Positions 46,932-54,782 of a stretch of DNA of 64,000 nt are shown in pieces. Numbering within the stretch: the first letter of the stretch is position 1; every line of letters begins with the position of its first letter. The stretch is from positions 368,833 through 432,832 of the forward strand of contig NZ_JAFIQY010000003.1 in NCBI RefSeq assembly GCF_022271435.1, in the 5' to 3' direction. Below the pieces are notes generated by a model that ran no database searches, was not told the DNA's origin, and saw only the letters and a list, made by a program, of their open reading frames with translations. This DNA is from Streptomyces monomycini. Its GTDB lineage: Bacteria; Actinomycetota; Actinomycetes; Streptomycetales; Streptomycetaceae. Position numbers and translations under genes: made by a program.

Positions 46932-47137
46932 ACTGTGCCTTCGGCCCGGCCGTCGCCGGAGACGGCACGCTCAGCCGGGGTGGCCAGCCGTAGGTCCTCA
47001 ATGACCGCCTGCCAGGCCACCCCGCTCCGACTCAAGAGCAGGACCCGGTTGGGGCCCTCCCCGTCTCGGAGCACTTTGCCAACCCGGCTGCTGTTCCTAT
47101 CAAAAACCCAGCAGCCTTCGCGGTATGTCATCTGCAT
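46928..47137 (-). CDS. Small conserved protein, first gene of the coupled trio
   Basis: 69 residues, MQMTYREGCWVFDRNSSRVGKV. A SH3-like beta fold is possible (VGKVLRD-G, RVLLLSRSGVAW, IEDLRLATPAE). ATG 47137 has AAAGGA about eight bases upstream; the longer frame start at 47176 lacks a ribosome site. Unknown function. Confidence 0.55.
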   Translation of the reverse strand: MQMTYREGCWVFDRNSSRVGKVLRDGEGPNRVLLLSRSGVAWQAVIEDLRLATPAERAVSGDGRAEGTV

Positions 47138-47381
47138 CCGCCGTCCTTTCCTCGTGCATTCCGACAGCATCCACATTCATGGGCGGCGGAACCGCTGTGA
47201 AGACCCTCGCCGTTGGCAACGCCGATTGCTAGCTGTCGCGCGCCTCAACCACAGGCGTCACATATGTAGCGCCGAACTAGCCCATTCGGGTTACGCGTTG
47301 GGCTACCGGCCGGCGCTCTGCGGTGGGAAAATCGGGGTGCTGAGGGGGTTAGCAATCCAGCCTGCTAAAGGGGCCTCAAAG

Positions 47382-48236
47382 GTGCACGTAACGTACGAAA
47401 TCCTACGTAATGAGCTGGTGTATCAGCGTGAGCAGGCGGGGCTGAAGCAGACCGAACTCAGCGCCCGAGTGAATATTTCAGCGGCATATCTGTCGCAAAT
47501 AGAGGGAGGCGTCAGGCGCGCTCGCCTCCCGCTGTGCAAGCGGCTGGATCAGGAACTGGGTACCGATGGTGTCCTCACTCGCATGGCGACGGAGATCGAG
47601 AGGCGGGCACGGCTGGCCGACTACTACGCCCAGGCAGCCACGCTCGCACAGCAAGCCCTGGTGATCGCCGAGTACGCGAGCGCGCTGGTTCCCGGATTCC
47701 TTCAGACGCGGGACTACGCGACAGCCGTCGTCCAGGACGCGGACCCGGAGAAGTCCGAGGAGGCAGTGACCGCAGCAGTGGATCTCAGGATGGAGCGAGC
47801 CTCCATTCTCGAATGCCCACATAAACCGCGACTTCGGGTAATCCTCCACGAAACAGCGCTTTTCACTTCTGTTGGCAGTGGCCGTACCATGCATGAACAG
47901 CTCTTGAAACTCGTGGGGTTGGGGCGCCGCCGACGCCTTACCCTTCAGGTGCTCGAAGCCAAAGAGGGTTCTCATGCGTTGATGGGAAGCATGCTGACGC
48001 TCATGGAGTTCGAAGCGTCGCCACCGGTCGCGTACCTGAAGAGCGCCTACTCAGGTGATCTGGTGGAAAGCCCGGACACCGTGGACAAGTACCTGCGAGC
48101 GTACGAACAGGCACGGGCCCTGTCCCTACCGCCTCAGCGATCCCTGAACGTCCTTGAATCTGTCGCGAAGGAATATCATGGAGCAGTCACAGATGAGCCG
48201 CCCAACGGGCGGTTGGCGCAAGAGCAGTTGGAGTAA
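47382..48236 (+). CDS. XRE-family regulator with DUF5753
   Basis: A 284-residue regulator. The HTH lies at residues about 8-62 (LRNELVYQREQAGLKQTELSARVN and YLSQIEGGVRR). The remainder (about 75-280) is DUF5753, which in Streptomyces pairs with DUF397 proteins in BldB/WhiJ-type signalling. Segments AEYASALVPGFLQTRDYA and LPPQRSLNVLESVAKE are typical. GTG 47382 lies behind GGGGCC. DUF397 overlaps its 3' end by 59 bases. The opposite-strand tiny-gene trio is likely its regulon partner. Confidence 0.88.
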   Translation: MHVTYEILRNELVYQREQAGLKQTELSARVNISAAYLSQIEGGVRRARLPLCKRLDQELGTDGVLTRMATEIERRARLADYYAQAATLAQQALVIAEYASALVPGFLQTRDYATAVVQDADPEKSEEAVTAAVDLRMERASILECPHKPRLRVILHETALFTSVGSGRTMHEQLLKLVGLGRRRRLTLQVLEAKEGSHALMGSMLTLMEFEASPPVAYLKSAYSGDLVESPDTVDKYLRAYEQARALSLPPQRSLNVLESVAKEYHGAVTDEPPNGRLAQEQLE

Positions 48237-48384
48237 TGGCGACGGTGGGCACTGCCTAGAGGTGATGGACGGGTGCCCCAACATTCCCGTCCGGGACTCC
48301 AAAGCGCCGAACCGGGCCCACCTCGCCTTCAGTACCGATGCGTGGTCCCACTTCATCAGCGCCGTGAAGGACGGAACCGTCTGA
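48178..48384 (+). CDS. DUF397 domain protein
   Basis: A 68-residue protein with the DUF397 sequence (WRKSSWSNGDGGHCLEV, then VRDSKAPNRAHLAFSTDAWSHFISAVKDG). ATG 48178 has GAAGGA six bases upstream; the frame is open to 48154. It overlaps the XRE gene. The pair is a recognised signalling module: DUF397 and XRE-DUF5753 act together (established by analogy with WhiJ clusters). Confidence 0.9.
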   Translation: MEQSQMSRPTGGWRKSSWSNGDGGHCLEVMDGCPNIPVRDSKAPNRAHLAFSTDAWSHFISAVKDGTV

Positions 48385-48393
48385 CGACGCGAA

Positions 48394-48427
48394 GAAAGGC
48401 GGGGCAACATCGGCTGCCCCGCCTTTC
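48394..48427 (+). terminator. Intrinsic terminator after DUF397
   Basis: GAAAGGCGGGGCA (48394-48406) pairs with TGCCCCGCCTTTC (48415-48427), perfect 13-bp stem with eight-base loop, then TCAT. Confidence 0.75.
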
Positions 48428-48429
48428 TC

Positions 48430-48612
48430 ATGCCCTCACAGGTAGTTCCGCAGGGCAACCGCATAGCCATGCACGTCACCGTCGTCAACGGGCAGACCTT
48501 CCCCGTCATCCAGACCCGCGAGGCCATCACGCATGCCCTCGCCGACTTCCTGGAGGCACCACGACGTCCTCAGCAAGCCCCTGAACTGCACTTATGCCGC
48601 TACGCGGAACGC
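48430..48612 (+). pseudogene. Possible remnant of a small gene
   Basis: An ATG at 48472 opens MHVTVVNGQTFPVIQTREA with plausible coding character (low-GC codons alternate with biased ones), but the frame runs into the antisense of the molybdenum subunit gene and has no normal end. It may be a truncated gene fragment or a small unrecognised protein ending by frameshift near 48560. Low confidence. Confidence 0.25.
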
Positions 48613-50943
48613 CTACTGCTGCTGCGCCACCGCCGCCTGCGGCCGGATCGGCAAGCGGCCTATCGGGCGGCCCGTGGCGGCGCGTACGGCGGAGGCTACG
48701 GCGGCCGGGGAGGTGACCACCGGGACGGCGCTGGCGGGTTTGGCGCCGAAGGGGGCTACCACGTCGCGTTCCTCGACGAGTTTGACGATGCGGATGTCGG
48801 GGGCGTCGAGGGCGGTGGGCAGGGGGTAGCCGGTGAGGTCGGGGTGGCGGATCTGGCCGCGGGTGGTGCGGAGGTTCTCCATCAGGGCCGCGCCCAGGCC
48901 CTGGGTGACGCCGGCTTCGATGCGGGCGCGGAGCTGGCGGGGGTTGAGGATCCGGCCGACGTCCTGGGCCACGGACATCTCCACGACGCGGATGGTGCCG
49001 AGTTCGATGTCGACGTCCGCGACGCAGCGGATCGCGCAGAAGGCCAGGCCGACGAAGGCGTCGCCCTGGCCGGTCTCGTCCAGGGGCTCGGTCGGGTGGG
49101 GGCGGCACTGGGCGGTGGCCCACAGTTCCTTGCCGTCGAGGGCTTCGGCGACGGTGGTGCTCAGGACACCGTCGTACGAGGTGATCTTGCCGTCGTTGAT
49201 CTGGAGGAGTTCGGTGGACATGCCGAACTTGTGGGCCAGGGGCTGGAGGAGCTGGGTGCGTACCATCTTGGCGGCGCGTTCGACGGCGCCGCCGGAGACC
49301 CAGGTGTGGCGGCCGTGGCAGGCGCGCCCGGCGGACGGCTGGTCGGTGTCGACGCCCGCCACGTGCACCTCTTCGATGCCCAGGGTCTCCTGGACGATCT
49401 GCCGGGCGAGGGTGGAGAAGCCGGAGCCGGTCTCGACCGCGGCGCACAGCACGGTGGCGACCGAGCCGCTGACCTTGACCGTGGCGGTGGACACCTCGTC
49501 GGCGCCCTCCGCGCCGAGCATGTGGACCATGCCGAGCGCGTAGCCGACGCCGCGGCGTACCGCGGACGGCTCGCCCGCGCCCTCCAGGCCGCCGGGCAGC
49601 AGCCAGTCCTCCTCCGGGGTGTCCTTGGGGAGTTCGGGCAGCGGCTCGTCCTTGACGGCGCGCAGCAGTTCGGCGACCGGCGCGGGGCAGGTGACGGTCT
49701 GGCCGGTGGGCAGCAGGTCGCCGGTGGCCATGACGTTGCGCAGCCGGATCTCGGCCGGGTCCATGCCGAGCTTGGCGGCCAGCTTGTCCATCTGCCCCTC
49801 GTACGCGGCGCAGACCTGCATCGCGCCCTCGCCGCGCAGATGACCGGAGGGCGGGTTGTTCGTGCGGACCGCCCAGCCCTCGATGAAGGCGTGCGGGACG
49901 ACGTACGGGCCGCAGGCGAACGACACCGCGGCGGCCAGCGCCTCGGCGGAGGTGTCCGCGTACGCGCCCGCGTCCATCAGGATCTGCGCCTCGACCTTGA
50001 CCAGCTTGCCCTCGGCGTCCGCGTGGTGGCGGTACCGCAGGAGGGTGGGGTGGCGGTGGGCGTGGCCGAGGAAGGACTCCTCGCGGGTGGCGGCCAGTTT
50101 GACCGGGCAGCCGGTGCGCAGCGCGAGCAGCCCCAGGGAGAGCTGCATGCCCGGGTCCTCGCGGTCCGCGGTGGCGCCGGGCACGCCGGTGACGACGACG
50201 CGGACCCGCTCCGGCTCCAGCCCGAAGCAGGCGGCGGCCAGGTCGCGGTCGGTGTGCGGGTCGGTGGAGGCGGTGTAGATCTCCACGCCGCCGTCCGGGC
50301 GCGGCACCGCGAGCCCCGCCTCGGCGCCGATCGGCGCCGGGTCCTGGCGGCCGATGCGGTACAGGCCCTCGACGATGGTCTCGCCCACCACCTCGGGGTC
50401 GCCGAAGTGCAGCGGGATGTGCCGGATCAGGTTGCCGTCCGGGTGCAGCGGCTCGGCTTCGAAGGCCAGTTGGGGGTCGGTCACCGGCTCCAGGATGTCG
50501 TATTCGACAGCGATGGCCGCGGCCGCCAGCCGGGCCGTGTCGGGGTGGTCGGCGGCTACGGCGGCGATCGGCTCGCCGTGGTGGCGGACCACGTCGTGCG
50601 CGAAGACCGGGCGGTCGGGGACGCCCCGGCCGTGCCCGGCGTCGCCCGGCACGTCCGCGTGCGTGACGACGGCCCGTACGCCCGGCATCTCCACGGCCTG
50701 CTTCGTGTCGATGGAGACGATGCGGGCGCTGGGGTACGGGGAGCGCAGGACCGCGGCCCACAGCAGGCCCTCGGCCCACAGGTCGGACGCGTACGGGAAG
50801 ACGCCTTCCGTCTTGGCGGGCGCGTCCGCGGACGGGAGGGAGACGCCGAGGCCGTGCGGCGGCGGTTCGGCGGGTCCGCCGGAACGGTCGCCCGCGGCGG
50901 GGGGCGCGGTGACGGCGCCGGCGCCCTCGGATGTGCCGGTCAT
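48613..50943 (-). CDS. Xanthine dehydrogenase-like molybdopterin-binding subunit, catalytic Glu replaced
   Basis: A 776-residue large subunit of a three-subunit molybdenum hydroxylase. The Mo-cofactor domains are recognisable: LGVSLPSADAPAKTEG... PYPSARI, PIGAEAGLAVPRPDGGVEIYTAS, SGHLRGEGAMQVCAAYEGQMD, and VGVDTDQPSAGRACHGRHTW. In the C terminus the usual GAKGVGE(P) motif, whose Glu is the catalytic base, reads GAKPASAV at residues 733-740: alanine (A739) sits at the Glu position. This suggests a different mechanism, a non-hydroxylase role, or lost activity. ATG 50943 overlaps the FeS-subunit stop (ATGA). Confidence 0.88.
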   Translation of the reverse strand: MTGTSEGAGAVTAPPAAGDRSGGPAEPPPHGLGVSLPSADAPAKTEGVFPYASDLWAEGLLWAAVLRSPYPSARIVSIDTKQAVEMPGVRAVVTHADVPGDAGHGRGVPDRPVFAHDVVRHHGEPIAAVAADHPDTARLAAAAIAVEYDILEPVTDPQLAFEAEPLHPDGNLIRHIPLHFGDPEVVGETIVEGLYRIGRQDPAPIGAEAGLAVPRPDGGVEIYTASTDPHTDRDLAAACFGLEPERVRVVVTGVPGATADREDPGMQLSLGLLALRTGCPVKLAATREESFLGHAHRHPTLLRYRHHADAEGKLVKVEAQILMDAGAYADTSAEALAAAVSFACGPYVVPHAFIEGWAVRTNNPPSGHLRGEGAMQVCAAYEGQMDKLAAKLGMDPAEIRLRNVMATGDLLPTGQTVTCPAPVAELLRAVKDEPLPELPKDTPEEDWLLPGGLEGAGEPSAVRRGVGYALGMVHMLGAEGADEVSTATVKVSGSVATVLCAAVETGSGFSTLARQIVQETLGIEEVHVAGVDTDQPSAGRACHGRHTWVSGGAVERAAKMVRTQLLQPLAHKFGMSTELLQINDGKITSYDGVLSTTVAEALDGKELWATAQCRPHPTEPLDETGQGDAFVGLAFCAIRCVADVDIELGTIRVVEMSVAQDVGRILNPRQLRARIEAGVTQGLGAALMENLRTTRGQIRHPDLTGYPLPTALDAPDIRIVKLVEERDVVAPFGAKPASAVPVVTSPAAVASAVRAATGRPIGRLPIRPQAAVAQQQ

Positions 50944-53420
50944 ACGGAGCCTCCGGACTGCGGATCAGCGCCCGGGCCGTGGGGGTGCGGCCCGTGGGGG
51001 TGGTGGCCGTGGGAAGCGGGGCCCTGCGGGTCGGCGGGGCCCGCCTGGTGCGGGATGCGGGGGGTGCCGGCGCCGGTGCCGTGCTCCTCGGGGGCGGCGG
51101 CCGCGGCCTCCTCCGCCGCCGCGGCGGCATCGGCACGGCCGCGTACGACCTCGTTGACCGCGTCGAGGACGCCGCGGTAGCCCGAGCAGCGGCACAGGTT
51201 GCCGCACAGGGCCTGCCGGGTCTCCAGCTCGGTGGGGGCGTGGTTGCCCTCCAGCAGGTCGTGGACGGTCATCGCCATGCCGGGGATGCAGAAGCCGCAC
51301 TGCACGGCGCCGGAGTCGGCGAGGGCGCACTGCACGTCGGAGGGCGCGCCGTTCTGGGCGAGGCCCTCGACCGTACGGACCTCACTGCCCGCGGTGGTCG
51401 CGGCGGGCACCAGGCAGGAAGCGACGAGACGCCCGTCGACCTGGACGGAGCAGGCGCCGCACTCCCCCTGCGAGCAGCCGTCCTTGGCCCCGGCGAGGCC
51501 GAGGCGCTCGCGCAGTACGTATAGCAGCGATTCGCCGATCCAGGCGTCGGTGACGGGGCGGTCGGTGCCGTTGACGGAGAGGACGTAGGAGGTGTGGGGG
51601 TGTTCGTCGTGGGGGTCGGGGAGGGCGAGGGGGTCCGGGGCCTGGGAAGCGGCCGTGTCGTCGGCCGGGGGCGGGGTGGTCCCGGGGGCGAGTTCCGGTG
51701 CTGCGGGCAATTCTTCGGCCGCGGGGGTGGTGACGGGGGCCTGGGCGGGGGCCGGGGTGGCCGGTTCCGTGGGCGCGTCGGCGGGCTCGGCGGGGGCGGC
51801 CGCCGGGACTTCGGGAGCGGCCGCCGGGGCGTCGGGGGCGGCTTGGTCGACGGGCTCGGCCTGGGTGGGCGGGGACGACGGAGCCTCGGCGTCGGTGCCG
51901 GGGGCGGTTCCGGGCTCGGGCTCGGTTCCGGGCACAGGCTCGGTTCCGGGCTCGGTTCCGACCTCGGCCACGGCCCCGGTCTCAGGGGTCGCGGCTTCGG
52001 CGGGTCCGCCGTCGGCAGCTTCCTTCGGCCCGGGCGCCTCGGGGGCGGCGGGCCGGACGTCGGCGGCCGGGGGCGCGTCCGTGGCGGTACGGGTGTCGGC
52101 TGCCGGGGAGGCGCCGGGCTCGTCGTCGGCTTCGACGGTGGCGTCCACGGGGGCTTCGCCGGTGGCCTCGTCCGTACGAGCCCCTGCGTCCGTACTAGCC
52201 CCGGCAGCAGGCGTCCCGCTCTCGTCCACGGGCGGTTCGGAAGCATCAGCGGCGACCGGGCCGAGGGCGATCGGGCCGGACACGGGCTCCTGAGCAGTCC
52301 GGCCGACGTCTCCCCCGGCCTCCGGCTCGGGCTCCGAAACCGGCTTGGCCTCCGATACCGGCTCCGGCTCCAACTCCGGCTCCGCCTCCGCCTCGTCCTG
52401 CGGACCCTGCGGGGCCTGCGGCTCGGCCAGAGGCGCCTCCCGCAGCTCGTCGGCCGGTTCCGCACGCGGCGGCCACTGCGCCAGCGCGTCCGCGGGCAGG
52501 GACCAGTTGCCCGCTCCGCCCAGCGTGCCGCCCGCGCTGTCGCCGGAGGCGGGTACGTGGTGGCCGGGGTCGTAGCCGGGAGTCACCTGGTCGGCGGGGC
52601 GGTGCGGCTGCTGGCCGTACGACGGCAGGTGGCCGGTGCCGGTGTGCTGGTCGGTGGTGTGCTGGTCGATGGTGCGCTGTTCGGTGGCGAAGTGCCACTG
52701 GCCGGTCGCCGCCGGGTCCACCGGGGCGTGGCCGTGGCCGTGCCCGTGGTCGTAGGGGCCGTACGCGGTGCCGTACCCGGAGGCCGGGTGCGTACGGTCG
52801 TCGCCCAGCAGGTACTCGCCGGACTCCTCCAGCATCTCGTCCGGGGCGGTCGGGATCGCCCACTGGCCCGTGGTGCCGCTGGAGCCGTCGGTGCCCGCGG
52901 CGGGCCAGAGCGCGTGCGACGCGCCGTCCGTGCCGTCGGCGTAGTGGCCGCCGGGCACGCCGGTGTGCGCGCCGCCGTCCGTCAGCCCGTGGGCGGGCAG
53001 GTCGGTGGCCGGGGCGTCCGCGAAGGGCAGCGTCCACTGGCCGGTGGCCGACGGGTCGGTCGTCGCGCCCGGGGTGGGCGGCGCGAAGGAGGACGGCGGG
53101 GTGTAGCCGTGGCCGGGCGCGGCGAGCGGGTCGGCGGCGTAACCGCCGTGCTCGGCGGCGCCGGGCACGCCGCCGTGGGCGTCCGGGGTGCCGGTGCCGT
53201 GCGGGTCCGGGTAGCCCTGGTAGCCGTAACCGCCGGGGTAGGGGCCGCTGGTGAAGCCGTCCGGGAGCTGGACGAAGGCGGTGGCCTCCGACTCGTACTC
53301 GTTGCCCTGGGGCAGTGGTTCCCAGCGCTGGCGGTCCTGCGGCCGCACCACGCGCAGTGGCTGGGTGTCCTCGGGGCTGTTGCGCCGGTCGTTACGGCCG
53401 GGGCGGTCGGCGTCGCTCAC
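50940..53420 (-). CDS. 2Fe-2S subunit of the molybdenum hydroxylase with a ~620-residue disordered N-terminal extension
   Basis: An 826-residue protein whose last 210 residues are a normal iron-sulfur subunit: C649-x4-C654-x2-C657 in CSQGECGACSVQVDG with a fourth cysteine in ASCLV, then the second cluster CGFCIPGM and CGNLCRCSGY. The first ~620 residues are low complexity (Gly/His/Pro/Asp-rich, then Ala/Pro/Glu-rich repeats) and contain several copies of a TGQW-type motif (ATGQWTLPF, TTGQWAIPT, ATGQWHFAT). Standard subunits have about 160 residues. GTG 53420 is chosen from GGGAGGGC and the GTGA overlap with the FAD-subunit gene. Confidence 0.85.
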   Translation of the reverse strand: MSDADRPGRNDRRNSPEDTQPLRVVRPQDRQRWEPLPQGNEYESEATAFVQLPDGFTSGPYPGGYGYQGYPDPHGTGTPDAHGGVPGAAEHGGYAADPLAAPGHGYTPPSSFAPPTPGATTDPSATGQWTLPFADAPATDLPAHGLTDGGAHTGVPGGHYADGTDGASHALWPAAGTDGSSGTTGQWAIPTAPDEMLEESGEYLLGDDRTHPASGYGTAYGPYDHGHGHGHAPVDPAATGQWHFATEQRTIDQHTTDQHTGTGHLPSYGQQPHRPADQVTPGYDPGHHVPASGDSAGGTLGGAGNWSLPADALAQWPPRAEPADELREAPLAEPQAPQGPQDEAEAEPELEPEPVSEAKPVSEPEPEAGGDVGRTAQEPVSGPIALGPVAADASEPPVDESGTPAAGASTDAGARTDEATGEAPVDATVEADDEPGASPAADTRTATDAPPAADVRPAAPEAPGPKEAADGGPAEAATPETGAVAEVGTEPGTEPVPGTEPEPGTAPGTDAEAPSSPPTQAEPVDQAAPDAPAAAPEVPAAAPAEPADAPTEPATPAPAQAPVTTPAAEELPAAPELAPGTTPPPADDTAASQAPDPLALPDPHDEHPHTSYVLSVNGTDRPVTDAWIGESLLYVLRERLGLAGAKDGCSQGECGACSVQVDGRLVASCLVPAATTAGSEVRTVEGLAQNGAPSDVQCALADSGAVQCGFCIPGMAMTVHDLLEGNHAPTELETRQALCGNLCRCSGYRGVLDAVNEVVRGRADAAAAAEEAAAAAPEEHGTGAGTPRIPHQAGPADPQGPASHGHHPHGPHPHGPGADPQSGGSV

Positions 53421-54313
53421 GAGAGCGCCCTCCCAAGTGCTCGGCGGGCCAGGGCCGCCACCGTACGGCGCAGGTGCAGTGCGGCGGGCGGCAGGGTCTG
53501 CGGTTCCGTGCCGTCCTGCGGCGGTGGCGGGTCCGGGATGCAGGCGGCGGCCACGTAGTCGCCGAAGGCGGCCAGCGCCTCGGGCACCAGCTTGCGGTCG
53601 CCGTCCCAGTCGATGATGGAGGCAACCCACTGCTCGGCCTCCAGGGGCCGCAGCGGCATGGCGGCCACCGCGCCGACCGCGCAGCGCACGCCGCGCCGGG
53701 CCGGGTCCAGGACGAGTGCCACCGAGGCGGTGGCGCGGCCGGGGCCGGTGCGGCCGGTGGCCTTCAGGAAGGTCTGCGGGGCGTGCAGCAGCGGTACCCG
53801 TACGTAGCCGACGAGTTCGCCGGGGCGCAGCATCTCGCGGCCGGCCAGCAGGTGGCTGACGGGGACCTCGCGGCGGGCGCCGTCGGGTCCGGCGACGACG
53901 AGGTTCGCTTCGAGGGCGGCGAGCACCGGCAGGGTGTCGCCGGTGGGTGCGGAGGTGACGATGTTGCCGCCGAGGGTGCCGGCGTTGCGTACCTGCGGGG
54001 GGCCCGCGGCGCGGGCGGCGGCGGCGAGGCCGGGGATGAGGGCGGCGAAGTCGGGGCGTCCCATCCGGGCGAGGGTCAGGCCCGCGCCGAGCAGGGCGTG
54101 GCCGTCCTGGTACTGCCAGCCGCGGATCTCGCTGATCCGGCCGAGGCCCACCAGTCCCGCGGGCCGCAGCAGCCCGGAGTTGACGGCGGCCATCAGGTCC
54201 GTACCGCCCGCGACGGGCACGGCGGCGGGCATGGCGGCGAGCGCCGCCACGGCCTCGTCGAGCGAGGCCGGCAACGTCACCGATTGCGAAGCCTGCGGTG
54301 CGTGCGTGGTCAA
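53417..54313 (-). CDS. FAD-binding subunit of the molybdenum hydroxylase
   Basis: A 298-residue FAD subunit (CoxM/XdhB type). FAD motifs VPVAGGTDLMAAVNSG and NAGTLGGNIVTSAPTGDTLP, with the CO-dehydrogenase-flavoprotein C-terminal domain (PRATASVALVLDPARRG). TTG 54313 (MTTHAPQAS) has a GGGAAGGGG site at about 8 bases; a GTG at 54373 is a weaker alternative. First gene of the operon, followed by FeS and Mo subunits. Confidence 0.87.
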   Translation of the reverse strand: MTTHAPQASQSVTLPASLDEAVAALAAMPAAVPVAGGTDLMAAVNSGLLRPAGLVGLGRISEIRGWQYQDGHALLGAGLTLARMGRPDFAALIPGLAAAARAAGPPQVRNAGTLGGNIVTSAPTGDTLPVLAALEANLVVAGPDGARREVPVSHLLAGREMLRPGELVGYVRVPLLHAPQTFLKATGRTGPGRATASVALVLDPARRGVRCAVGAVAAMPLRPLEAEQWVASIIDWDGDRKLVPEALAAFGDYVAAACIPDPPPPQDGTEPQTLPPAALHLRRTVAALARRALGRALS

Positions 54314-54782
54314 CCCAGCTGCCCCTTCCCCGGTGTCCCGGCTGTTCCGCTCCGCCGTACGGTACGTGCTCACGGTCCGGACGTGGCAACTCTGGCACAT
54401 CTTTGCAGGCCCGCGGCGCTAGGGCCCGGGTTCCGGACGCCTTCGGACGGCAGCGGGCGCGCCGCGTACGGGACATGGCCGGTGTTCGGGGCGTTCGGGA
54501 CGTTCGGGGCGCGCGCCGGCGGGCGGCGGCGCCGGGCGGGCGGCGGACGGCGGCCGGGGAGCGGTGGAGCAGGCGTGACGTGCGGGACGGCGTCCCGGCA
54601 CGGCTTCCGGCACGGCCCCCGACTGTGGCCGGAGCCGGGGGCCGTGCGGTGTGCGGGCGGACGTTCCCGACCCCGCCTGGTGCGCTGTACCGGACATGTC
54701 TCACCTTGGCTGCCTTCAGTGCGTTCCGCGGGAACCACCGTCCCAGGTACCGCGGGCTCCGGCCGCCCGCATCAGCCCCGGC
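54314..54782. other. 469-base region between the molybdoenzyme operon and GH20 gene
   Basis: Contains the operon promoter area and, on the other side, the 3' end region of the hexosaminidase gene. GTACC/GGTACC and GCGGGC-rich repeats occur near 54440-54560. No convincing gene is seen. Confidence 0.45.

Noticed and set aside
46152..48427. Complete integrative element after tRNA-Cys
   Set aside because: No integrase, excisionase or duplicated tRNA end found, so only called an accessory block.
48430..51180. 916-codon plus-strand open frame
   Set aside because: Antisense of the molybdenum subunit gene, composition driven by GC bias.
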